Source of the DNA: Parachlorella kessleri
Taxonomy: Eukaryota; Chlorophyta; Trebouxiophyceae; Chlorellales; Chlorellaceae
DNA: 23,878 bases
Reading direction: 5' to 3'
Assembly: GCA_001598975.1 (NCBI GenBank)
Contig: BBXU01001969.1
Coordinates: 1 to 23,878, forward strand
A program made the translations under genes and the position numbers. Positions 1 to 7,170 of the stretch are shown piece by piece (positions within the stretch are counted from its first letter, which is position 1; the number at the start of each line of letters is the position of its first letter). Below the pieces are notes generated by a model that searched no databases, was not told the DNA's origin, and saw nothing but the letters and a program-made list of their open reading frames with translations.

Positions 1-22
1 TATATATATATATATATAAAAA

Positions 23-68
<46 letters not shown>
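1..68. repeat. AT-rich compound microsatellite (TA)n then (AAT)n
   Basis: A run of TA dinucleotides passes through a short A tract into about a dozen AAT/TAA units. It stops about 40 bases before the first exon of gene copy 1, where copy 2 has ordinary intron sequence (11840-11927). It is therefore an expansion private to copy 1, in the intron upstream of that exon. Confidence 0.95.
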
Positions 69-69
<1 letters not shown>

Positions 70-110
70 CACAGGCATGCATGCCCACAAAGCAACACTC
101 ATCTGTGCAG

Positions 111-231
111 TTAGGGCGCTTGGCACTGGGCACGGTCTTTGCAACTGGGACGCTGCGGCTGCTGGGGGAGATTCTGGACCCCCAAAACGGTGTGATGCCC
201 CTGCAAGGCCAAAACCTATACAGCGGGAATG
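111..231 (+). CDS. Copy 1 exon a (equivalent to copy 2 exon 4)
   Basis: 121 nt between acceptor ..TCTGTGCAG and donor GTGAGT. It is the same length and phase (0 to 1) as 11928-12048. The encoded helix shares 29 of 40 residues (hand count) with copy 2, including LGTVFATG, LRLLG, ILDP and VMPLQ. The acceptor was preferred over the upstream CACAG at 74 because it is phase 0, as the preceding copy 2 exon requires. Confidence 0.7.
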
Positions 232-555
232 GTGAGTGTTGTCGGCCCTGGGACTCGTATTTCTACTACCATGCGATGCATACCTAAAAAACATCCAAAA
301 TGCTGGATGGGGCAGTCCTCCCGTGCTATACTCCTGGCCTGATGAGGAATAGAGCAGGGGGCAGTTGGAGTAACCCAGCTTAAGTGGCATCCCTCCTCTT
401 GGTCGTGCTGTGAGTGTCTTGATCAGTGCAGTGTGTGCAGCTCTTAACTCTAGTCCTTACCTGTGCTTGCGCGCAGTTGATATCAACATGTATGGTACTC
501 TCAGGGCATCAGCCGGGGCTTCACAGGTTTTTTTTGTCCTTGCTATTGTGTACAG

Positions 556-671
556 GTCTGGCTGGCGTGGACTACGTCAAGGATCTCGCAACGCTGCGCT
601 GTGGCGACGAGCTGGAGTGGCTGCTGGCTCGCCCCTTCTGGGAGCTGGTGAAGCACTTGATAAGGGAGCTG
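556..671 (+). CDS. Copy 1 exon b
   Basis: 116 nt, acceptor GTACAG, donor GTAGGA, phase 1 to 0, identical in length to 12375-12490. Conserved residues are DYVK, LRCG, E(W/R)LLARPF and a C-terminal basic/acidic helix. The preceding intron (324 nt) nearly equals that of copy 2 (326 nt) and still shares a block around 415-447. Confidence 0.7.
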
Positions 672-766
672 GTAGGAGAAACCGCAAGATAATGCGTGTA
701 CAAATTACAGCAACCTGAATCCAGGCATGCAAGCCTTGGTTGGTTTCACGCAGCTAGCTTCATGGC

Positions 767-792
767 GCATAGTATGGGTACCCATACTATGC
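767..792. repeat. Perfect 26-bp palindrome in copy 1 intron
   Basis: Each arm is GCATAGTATGGGT and its exact complement, with no spacer. Copy 2 lacks it, although both flanks of the intron still align. A 19-bp direct repeat follows at once (802-820 and 826-844). Confidence 0.9.
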
Positions 793-801
793 ATCAGTGC
801 C

Positions 802-844
802 GCTTGGATGTAGGAAGGCAATTCAGCTTGGATGTAGGAAGGCA
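802..844. repeat. Two 19-bp direct repeats, 24-bp period
   Basis: GCTTGGATGTAGGAAGGCA occurs at 802-820 and again at 826-844. It lies in the copy 1 intron just after the 26-bp palindrome and is absent from the matching copy 2 intron. Confidence 0.9.
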
Positions 845-991
845 TTTCCCTTGGCACAATCTATCCTGTGGTGAAGGCTGTGTGGGCAGCATGAAGCTGT
901 GATCGCGCGCCTCTGTTCACTGAGCCTGCCACTCTATAGTGGCAGATCTGCCACCAGCCATTGTTTTGCCCACATGTGCACATCATTGCAG

Positions 992-1186
992 GTCACCCCT
1001 GACAAGCGCGTGGAGCTGTCTCCTGTTGTGCAGGCTGCCCAGCGGTCCAACAGCGCTGACAGTGCCCTGCTGAGGTACCTATACGAGGAGGTGGTCAACA
1101 AGTTTGCAGCGCTGCCTCAGGAGGAGCACAATGAGCCTGAGACAGTGGAGACCTACATGCTGAAGGCTCTGGAGAGGATGAGCACA
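992..1186 (+). CDS. Copy 1 exon c, interrupted at its 3' end by a SINE-like insertion
   Basis: The acceptor is CATTGCAG. 195 nt are readable before the insertion, and one further base (1531) completes the 196 nt of the copy 2 exon (12710-12905). By hand count 37 of 65 residues match copy 2, including SPV, AAQRSN, LRYL, EEP-like acidic residues and YMLKALER. The original donor (GTAAGG at 1532) survives beyond the insertion. Read through, the frame enters the element and stops at 1376-1378. Confidence 0.7.
1176..1186. repeat. Target-site duplication, left copy
   Basis: GGATGAGCACA, repeated exactly at 1520-1530 on the other side of the SINE-like insert. The paralogous empty site is at 12894-12904. 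Confidence 0.85.
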
Positions 1187-1519
1187 AAAAAAAGGAAAAG
1201 ATTACTCCGTGGCTACTTGGGGCCTAGCCCCGTGGGGCTTCCCCAAGGAGGACAACCAGTGGTTGACGTGTCTGCGGCGTGGGTTAACGACACCACGGCT
1301 GTGTACCCCTGCCAGAGGGCAGGGAACAGCTATCATGGCGACGGGAAGCAGACGGGTCGGCCCGCCTGCTGCCATTAGATCGGGGGTCCCTCCCCCAGCA
1401 AGCTGGGTACCACTTTCCCCCTCCCGGGAAGGCCGAAAAATCAGCAACCTCCCGGGTTCGAACCCGTGACCCATGGCACGACAAGGGGGTCCCTTATCGT
1501 GGTGGTATCCCATGGCGGG
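1187..1519 (-). mobile_element. SINE-like element, 333 bp, with 11-bp target-site duplication
   Basis: The insert is flanked by the direct repeat GGATGAGCACA at 1176-1186 and 1520-1530. Copy 2 has this site once (12894-12904, one base different), so this is a clean filled versus empty site. Read on the minus strand, a B-box-like GGTTCGAACCC (about 1454-1465) lies about 55-65 nt from the 5' end, as in tRNA-derived SINEs. An A box is not convincing. The minus-strand 3' end is T-rich (CTTTTCC then T8), which could be a tail or pol III terminator. No ORF of its own. tRNA-related SINEs are known from Chlamydomonas; I cannot say whether this is one of those families. The B box is palindromic, so orientation rests on its distance from the end and on the T tail. 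Confidence 0.75.
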
Positions 1520-1530
1520 GGATGAGCACA
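1520..1530. repeat. Target-site duplication, right copy
   Basis: GGATGAGCACA, followed directly by C and the old splice donor GTAAGG of the interrupted exon. Confidence 0.85.
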
Positions 1531-1714
1531 CGTAAGGCACTGGCGGGAAAACTCGCAAGCCAGGAGGGATATTATGTATCTACATTGCCGCTCCCTTACA
1601 GCCATGTGGTACCATGTCCCTGGGGCAACTGCTGCACTTCACTCTTAGGTAATGCTGCCCTGTGAGGTCCCCCCACAGCATCTGTCCACTGCTCCTGGTG
1701 TGGTCCCTGTGCAG

Positions 1715-1869
1715 CCGGCACAAGTGTAGAGGAGGCTGTGGATAACGTGCGTGAGCTGATAAAGTTCTACCGTGCACTGCGGGGTCCCAGCACCCACGGC
1801 ATGCTGGGAGCAGTGGCGGCAAGTGGGGTAGCTCGCAGGGGGGCCACACCGTCACATCCACTGGATCTG
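1715..1869 (+). CDS. Copy 1 exon d
   Basis: 155 nt, acceptor CTGTGCAG, donor GTATGT, phase 1 to 0. It is one codon shorter than copy 2 exon 13164-13321. Shared residues include G(T/R)SVE(E/D)AV, NVREL, YxALRG and a weakly conserved Ala/Gly/Pro-rich tail. Confidence 0.7.
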
Positions 1870-2307
1870 GTATGTCAAAGTGGAGGTATTTGTAGCGCTG
1901 CAGGCATCATGGCATCAGCGTTGGTGCCTTGGCGGCAGTAAGATTGTGGTGTAACAGCCTTCTCAGCAGGCACTGCGATCTGATATATCTGTATAGCCTA
2001 TCGATAGCATATCATTGCATTCAGAAGCTCAGAGGGTGCTATGGATTGGTGGTATATGTTGGACCTGCACTGTCACCGACCAACTCAGAGTGACATCACA
2101 AGTCAACAAGCAGGAAGGGGTGACTCCGTTTACTAGTGGAGTTTACTAGGTATCAATGTTGATTCAGTTTCCTAGTGATGTCGAACACAAGACACTCTGA
2201 TGTTTAACTTCTCAACAGGACTCTAAAGAGTGTGCTTGGTGTGGCCAGTCAGTTTCATTGAGTAACTGCTGATGGCTGCCCGGAGTGCTTATGTCTGTTG
2301 TCTGTAG

Positions 2308-2443
2308 GTGGAGCAGGCATTGTACTGCCCGTTAGAGTCGCTCTTCAGTGAGGACCTCTTCATCAAGCTTGTAGGCGTGATTGACAGCATCATGCCCACC
2401 TACAGCATAGGGGATGATGCGCTGTTCACCCAACTCTTCGAAG
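2308..2443 (+). CDS. Copy 1 exon e, with a GC splice donor
   Basis: 136 nt, acceptor TCTGTAG, phase 0 to 1, same length as 13750-13885. Shared residues include QAL, SL..LF, F.KL, DAL and QLFEG. Where copy 2 has donor GTGGGT, copy 1 reads GCGGGT. GC donors are tolerated in some introns, so this may be a weakened site or a true lesion. Confidence 0.7.
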
Positions 2444-2652
2444 GCGGGTTTTGGGCCAAACGCCCCCTGCCCTCTTTAGCCCCGGGTTCTCACAATGTTG
2501 TCACACAGTGTGGTGCACCAAGGCCTGGGTTGTAGGGTGCTTTCCTGTGAACGCCTCTGCGGGTCTGCAATGAAGTCAAGCGGAAAAAAGGTGGGTGTTC
2601 CGGTGGCACCCGAGGAGATGTTGTGGGCTCCGGCCTATGCTGTGTAAAGGGC

Positions 2653-2750
2653 GTTTCCTTAACCCACGCCCCTGGCTGGTGTCCTGTGGTTTCCTACCAC
2701 TCGAGGCAGGGCTGTGGTTGTGTCCTTGAGGCCTGGGCATTAATGTTTTA
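2653..2750 (+). repeat. Dispersed repeat ending in GCCTGGGCATTAAT
   Basis: About 95 bp that align with 10713-10810. They share an exact 19-bp block (TCCTTAACCCACGCCCCTG), a following TGTCCTGTGGTTTC, and the terminal TTGAGGCCTGGGCAT. The two copies lie in different introns of the paralogous genes, so they arrived independently of the duplication. End-only copies are at 11534-11552 (+) and 13006-13035 (-). Confidence 0.75.
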
Positions 2751-2894
2751 ATAATGTGCGGCATGACCATGAAGCTGTGAAGGTCATCCAACCAGGGATA
2801 TAGGAAACCACCATTTGTGTTGCATGGCCTCGCTGCGGCAGTACAACAGCAGGGAGGGTGTGCTGACCCACATCATGCATTGATGACTCGTATA

Positions 2895-2911
2895 CCCCCC
2901 CCCCCCCCCCC
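2895..2911. repeat. Poly(C) tract of 17
   Basis: An uninterrupted run of C, extended by TCCC, immediately upstream of the acceptor TGAGCAG of copy 1 exon f. It serves as, or has replaced, the polypyrimidine tract there. Confidence 0.95.
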
Positions 2912-2925
2912 TCCCTGTTGAGCAG

Positions 2926-3083
2926 GTGCCATCTTTCCGCTCCTGGTCTTTTTGAAGGCGCTGCTTTGCAATGATATCCTGGTCGACACACAGAGCGCTG
3001 CCATCATCCGCAACCTGGTGAAAGAGGTGAAACGGACTGTACCGGAGGCGAGGAGAGCGGGAACAACCGTGGAGATGGGCAAG
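2926..3083 (+). CDS. Copy 1 exon f
   Basis: 158 nt, acceptor GAGCAG, donor GTGAGG, phase 1 to 0, exactly the length of 14146-14303. Shared residues include GAI.PLL.FL, LLC(N/D), DTQ/STR with following I.R, and a final GK. The second half has diverged strongly between the copies. Confidence 0.65.
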
Positions 3084-3204
3084 GTGAGGAGGGCAGCCGC
3101 TCTGATGGTGCACATTGATGGTACCATGAATCTAGCACCTAGCGACCATGGAGATTCAGCGGCAGCACCTTCCTGCCTTACATGCGACGATAGCAAACTG
3201 TGAA

Positions 3205-3300
3205 GACTGAGGCGTCATGGTAAGCACATCAGCGAGGTGTCAAGGTCTCTGCAAGCAGCCTTGGGTGCAGGAGGCAAGCAGCGCTTGAAGCGTGGAATAT
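3205..3300 (+). pseudogene. Probable relic of the coiled-coil exon in copy 1
   Basis: ACTGAGGCGT and the following bases align loosely with the coiled-coil exon of copy 2 (14600-14710), ending near an AAGCAGCGCTTGAAGCG segment that resembles its 3' part. No open frame with splice sites connects it. It looks like a degraded exon that is no longer used. The alignment is by eye and gapped. Confidence 0.35.
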
Positions 3301-3467
3301 AAGGAAGCAAACAAGAAGTGCAATACAGGGCATGAAGGATGGACAGTTGTTTGCACAAGCCAACGGCAATGTTTAAGAGCCATGCTGCCTTGCAACGAGT
3401 GTGGGACATTGCTTTGGTGTATGGCAGACATAGGTTGAGTGTGCTGACCCCTCCTCCTGTTGCACAG

Positions 3468-3598
3468 ATGCTGACGCTCAAGGCTGCTGGCTACAGCAGC
3501 AAGGAGGAGTTTGAGGACGAGCGCAGGGGGAGAGTCCAGGGGCATGGCGGGGCAGCGCAGACGCTGGACTGGATGCAGTGAATCGCTTTGCCAAGGAG
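3468..3598 (+). CDS. Copy 1 exon h, frameshifted by one base
   Basis: 131 nt, acceptor TTGCACAG, donor GTGGGT; copy 2 has 132 nt (15029-15160). The first part aligns in one frame (E.F.DERR against ELEEKRTER). The second part aligns only in another frame (AWRG.AD, then a helix ending FAKE against SAKK). The copies align without gap if one base is missing in copy 1 between about 3536 and 3542. In the incoming frame a TGA follows at 3579-3581. Confidence 0.6.
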
Positions 3599-3869
3599 GT
3601 GGGTTATCAACAGGCAGTGAGGTATGTCAGCTACCTTGTAGGGTGCCTGGCACCGCTGCCCCTCGTGTGTCCTCTGACACTTGCTGTGGATATCTTCACA
3701 GGTGCCTATCTCTCAAGGCTACGCTCAAGGGACATCATGTGCCTACCGTTGAAATTGCAACAACCAACGATGCAGCAGCTTGACACGCTGCTAGCTACCG
3801 GCCTGCTCCAACCATAGGCGACCTGACAAGCTGCCCCAACATATGGCTTGTGGGGGTCGCTTGCTGCAG

Positions 3870-4079
3870 TTCCACCACGGAAGTGAGACTGCTGGACCGG
3901 TGGATGCCTCCCACCTGGCCTACAACGGCAATAGCAGCAGCCCAGCTGTGATGGAGCGCAGTCTTGCATATCTGACCGGACGCCTGGTGCTGGCTGACGG
4001 TGCGCTGCAGCAGGGCATGAAGCGCTACACCCCTGTAATTAGGGTGGCAGGTAATCTACCAAGTGCGAACAGGGAGTGA
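3870..4079 (+). CDS. Copy 1 last exon, C-terminus altered by insertion
   Basis: The acceptor is TTGCTGCAG, as in copy 2 exon 15447-15623. Shared residues include F.., AGPVDA, MER.LAYL, L.DG and YTPV. The frame continues through an inserted 125-bp element to TGA at 4077-4079. Beyond the right duplicated target (4163-4170) the old ending is still visible: TTT GCC ACA CGC TGA at 4171-4185, aligned with TTT TCC ACG TAA of copy 2. Confidence 0.65.
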   Translation, partial: FHHGSETAGPVDASHLAYNGNSSSPAVMERSLAYLTGRLVLADGALQQGMKRYTPVIRVAGNLPSANRE

Positions 4080-4162
4080 AAGCTGGGCTTTACTGAGAGG
4101 ATTGGATGCAGGCTTGAGCCTGAGCCATGCCTGAGTTCTGAGTTCTGAGCCAGTAGTTCTCT
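4038..4162. mobile_element. 125-bp non-autonomous element with 8-bp target-site duplication
   Basis: CCCCTGTA occurs at 4030-4037 and 4163-4170 in copy 1 but once in copy 2 (about 15604-15611), with the flanking sequences otherwise aligning. The insert has no clear terminal inverted repeats and contains short GAGCCTGAGCC / GAGTTCTGAGTTCTGAGCC repeats. An 8-bp duplication is typical of hAT-type elements, so a degenerate MITE is possible. Assignment to a superfamily is inference. Confidence 0.6.
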
Positions 4163-4439
4163 CCCCTGTATTTGCCACACGCTGAGGATGGCTTGGCACG
4201 CTGCTGTCGCTGCTGCTCACAGCTGCAGCTTGGGGGCACAGGCAGGCCTGGTTCTTGCCATCAGACTTTGTGGTTTGCTACAGCAGCTGAACAGTTTCCT
4301 GCGTCTTCCGTTAGAAGCTGTTACAGGGAGATTTTGCCTTGGCACCATCTTCTCTCAGCAGACCGTGTGCATTGCGTTTTTCACATCCTTCCATGAGAGT
4401 TGCTAAGGTGTGAAGGTTCTCTTTTGCGACAATTATGTG

Positions 4440-5110
4440 CAACCGATGCTATGAGGCTCAGGGCACATATGGTCCTACAGCCAGCTCCCATGCCAACTAG
4501 GGTACCAATAACGTACATACATATATGTAAGCCATCTGTGAGCTGATATTTTCAATCAAAAGCGCGTACGCGGGTGCTCAAGGGAAGGCTACAAAACCGG
4601 AGAAGCAGCCAACGGGACTTTAGTCTTTTCTAATAGTACTGTCATATTATGCTGCCATGAGACTCCTAAGCGGGGGCCATTATAAGCCAGGATGTACCAT
4701 GCCCACAAGCCAGCGATAGCTGATGTTGTCTGTCAGGTTTGCGTGCTCGTGTGCTCAAAGAAAGGCTACAAAGAATGAGGATGTACTATGCCCACAAACC
4801 ACAAGCTCCAAGTACCAATTCTTAATGGCATGCACCACCCCGTCCGGACGGGGAAAGCAACAAAAAGCACAACCAAGGGTCTATCCCACCAAGTTTCTCC
4901 ATGTGTCCCTCAGAGCACAAGCACTCAGCCAATTTAAGGCAACCCGTGAGCCGCCCTCAGCGTCCATTTTGTCCTGATCCTGCCGTCTGGCCCCACTTAA
5001 GTCTAGCTGCTTCAGATGCTCCTCATAGACCTGGGGATGGCAAACCTACAACTAAAAGCAAAACCCAAATACAAAAGAGCCCACATGGCCCTCATTGCAA
5101 CATATACCTC
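4440..5110. repeat. 3' flank shared with copy 2 (segmental duplication), with local internal duplication
   Basis: Blocks at about 4490-4560, 4650-4705, 4780-4840 and 4993-5050 align in order with 15690-15970, including ATAAGCCAGGATGTAC and CTGCTTCA..CTCCTCATAG. Within this copy, 4561-4599 resembles 4741-4777 and 4689-4711 resembles 4778-4801, so about 180 bp were duplicated locally. No gene seen. Confidence 0.65.
4526..4530 (+). promoter_or_regulatory. TGTAA polyadenylation-type signal, copy 1
   Basis: It lies in a block (ATATATGTAAGCCATCTGTG) that is conserved behind both gene copies. TGTAA is the known poly(A) signal of chlorophyte algae. The distance from the old stop (4185) is larger than in copy 2 because extra sequence lies between. 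Confidence 0.55.
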
Positions 5111-7170
5111 GAACCAACCGATAGCCGACAACCTAACTCAATGTTGTCTGTGTAATGACTGTCGGTACCTAAAGGTCTCCACCCAGTGAAGCGCGCTGCA
5201 GCCCACCCGGACGTCTGGCCATCATCTTGACTGGCGGCTGACGCCTGCTTGTTGGCTGGCTTGTGGAGCAAGAGGAAGACCTGCTGCTACTGCTGCTGCT
5301 GCTGCTTCTTGGCTGACCAATGGGGGAGGGGTGGTTCTGCTGCTTCCTTAACCCCAATCGCTGTAGCGCTGGCTGTCTGGCACGCAGCTGCTGAGCAGGA
5401 GGGGCAGTGTCAACACCATGGGAGAGGCTGCAAGAGGTGGGGTGAAGCAGCCACAACGCCAGCCTGCCTCACAGATGTCGCAGGTCAGCATGCTGCGTTC
5501 TGGCTGGATGCTCGCACAGCTCTTGTACGCTGTAGCGGCTGCACCGCCAAACAGCATGAGCTCCCAAATGCTCTGGGTTGTGGTTGGCTCTAGTGCTGGC
5601 AGGCGGTCTCCAGAGCTGTGAGGGATTGCTGCAGCCTTTCTGCCACGCTTGCCACCACCGCAATGTCATCAGCCAGCATAAGGGAGGGCACTCATGATGG
5701 GCTGCCATCCCAGGCTGCCTTGCTTGCTGCAGGGCCTGTGAGGTCGCCATTGCCTGGAAGCCTGTACTGCAGGGTGACACCGCTGTTTGGGGTGATGCCA
5801 GTGCCTCCCTGACCACCGAGTCCATGAAGTAATTGAGTAGGAAGGGGTCCCTGGGGCCAGCTCCTGCTGCAGGCCAAACTCACTGTGGAAGGGCTGGCTA
5901 TAGCTCCTACGCACCCGCATGCGGCATGCACTGTCCTGCTGCAATTCTGCCTGCGCACGTAACAGGAATTTATGCAGGTCACTTTGCAGCAGCATCACCC
6001 AGTGGGCGGCGCAATTGAAGCTGTCGAAGCCTTTGAGCAGGACCACAAAGGCCAAGTACAGGCGCCGCTGTTTTGACTGCCAGCTCTGTCATTCGCCTGA
6101 GGCTGTAGATGAGGACACTGCAGCTGCGCTGTGGCCTGAAGCCGCTCTGGTACTCCTTGAGGCGCTGCTCCCCGAGGGTCCTTGCTGCTTGCTGAGTGCA
6201 ATGACCGTGCGCAGCATGCTATCAATCTGAGTGCACCTGTAGCTGCGTGGTTGGAGGGGTTGCCTTTCTCAGAGCATGGCAGACCCACCGCCTGCTGTGT
6301 CACTGCTGGCGGCCCCATGCTCCATTGCCAGGAGTGTAATGCAGTGCAGGTGTGAGCATAAGGCGGGGCTGTGCGCCCAAGTGGCCCCATAGCCCCGCTG
6401 GACTGGTGTGCTTGCCATTGCTTGAGCCCCGATGACCGCTTCTCCCGCTTCTGCTTCTGCTGGAGCTGCCAGGCGAAGGAGCCTGATGGGGCAGCCTAGG
6501 CTGAGCGGCTGCTGACTGCAGTACGGTACCGCTGGTGCAACCTACTGGCTGCACTGCAGCACCCTTTTGAAGTGCTCTGCAAATCCCGCTGCGCGCTGAC
6601 TGCCTGTGTGGAGCGCATCGTCATTGGGGCCCTTCTGCGGGCACTGGAAGGGGCCAAACGACTTCGTGATGTAGAAGGGATGGAGGTTGTCGCATTGTAG
6701 TCCTCCTCCATCTGGGCTGCCACTTGCTCTGCATTGGCCTGTTAACAGGCACGGCGAGCCTCGGAGGCTGGCGTGTGACGGCTTGGCGCAGGCGGTTGAG
6801 CCGCTGCTTGGCTGAGCTCCTGGCTGTCACCCTCCCGCCTTGCCTGCACAAAAACTGCAGCGCCACAGCTGCACTAAAGCCCAGCATCTGCTCTGAGACC
6901 CAAGGCTGCCGGGCCTGTATCTGATGCTCCCCAGGTGCCACACCCAAGGTTGTGAGTTGGAAGACTGTAGTGAGCACCCCCAGGCTGTGGCTGCGTGGGG
7001 GCGACGAGGGCGTGGGGAACGCTCCGGGGCCATGCTACCATGACGCCTGCGGCTGGCCGTAGGGTGAGGGTGCCCTCTAGCCAGGCTCCAAGGTGCAAAG
7101 CTGCGCTGGGCGGGAGGCGGGCATGGGGTGCTGGGCCCGTGGGATCAGGCAAGGGAGGGAGGGTTCGCGT
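5110..7170 (-). mobile_element. LINE fossil A: decayed non-LTR retrotransposon, RT region, antisense to the genes
   Basis: Read on the minus strand from high to low coordinates, pieces of one reverse-transcriptase ORF appear in the expected order but in shifting frames. A linker segment (RAAGFAEHF, about 6570-6600) comes first, then YQSGFRPQRSC near 6120-6155 (RT domain 2 type) and LYLAF..LKGFDS near 6013-6055 (the [F.D..KAFDS] motif, with changes). Next come GPRDPFLLNYFMDSVV near 5785-5835 (GxRQGDPLSP..LFN type) and LADDIAVVAS near 5647-5676 (catalytic ADD). At least three frame changes and several stops make it dead. The lower end (5155-5275) and the stretch 6265-6375 align with fossil B, and 7092-7165 aligns with 21141-21215 in fossil D. 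The upper limit is uncertain; an endonuclease domain was not identified. Confidence 0.75.
5281..5309. repeat. (CTG)n repeat inside LINE fossil A
   Basis: Nearly pure CTG with one CTA. Fossil B carries (TGC)n at the matching place (16532-16559), so the repeat was in the element before the duplication and reads as poly-Ser/Ala in minus-strand frames. Confidence 0.85.

Larger units (their letters stand above)
111..4185 (+). pseudogene. Copy 1 of tandem-duplicated intron-rich gene, 5' end off window, probably pseudogenised
   Basis: Family not recognised. The exons match copy 2 one for one: 111-231, 556-671, 992-1186 (plus base 1531), 1715-1869, 2308-2443, 2926-3083, 3468-3598 and 3870-4037 (plus 4171-4185). 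Lengths and phases are the same apart from the lesions. Predicted protein is helical and soluble-looking, with no membrane segment or known catalytic motif that I can see. Lesions seen: a SINE-like insertion with 11-bp duplication in the third exon, which gives a stop at 1376-1378; a GC donor at 2444; loss of a recognisable coiled-coil exon; a 1-nt deletion near 3540 with a stop at 3579-3581; and a 125-bp insertion that rewrites the C-terminus. Exon lengths and conservative substitutions outside these sites suggest a long period of selection before recent decay. The start codon and first exons lie left of the window. Transcription of a shortened product cannot be excluded. Confidence 0.7.

Noticed and set aside
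899..1378. 159-codon plus-strand open frame as a separate gene
   Set aside because: It is exon c of copy 1 read through intron on the left and into the SINE-like insertion on the right.
1440..1519. Possible tRNA gene on the minus strand (GGTTCGAACCC B box)
   Set aside because: The T-arm stem does not pair properly, no anticodon arm or A box fits, and the segment lies inside an insertion with target duplications; better explained as the head of a SINE.
5249..6990. Many open frames of 100-130 codons on both strands
   Set aside because: They are pieces and shadows of the frameshifted LINE reverse transcriptase on the minus strand; none is complete.
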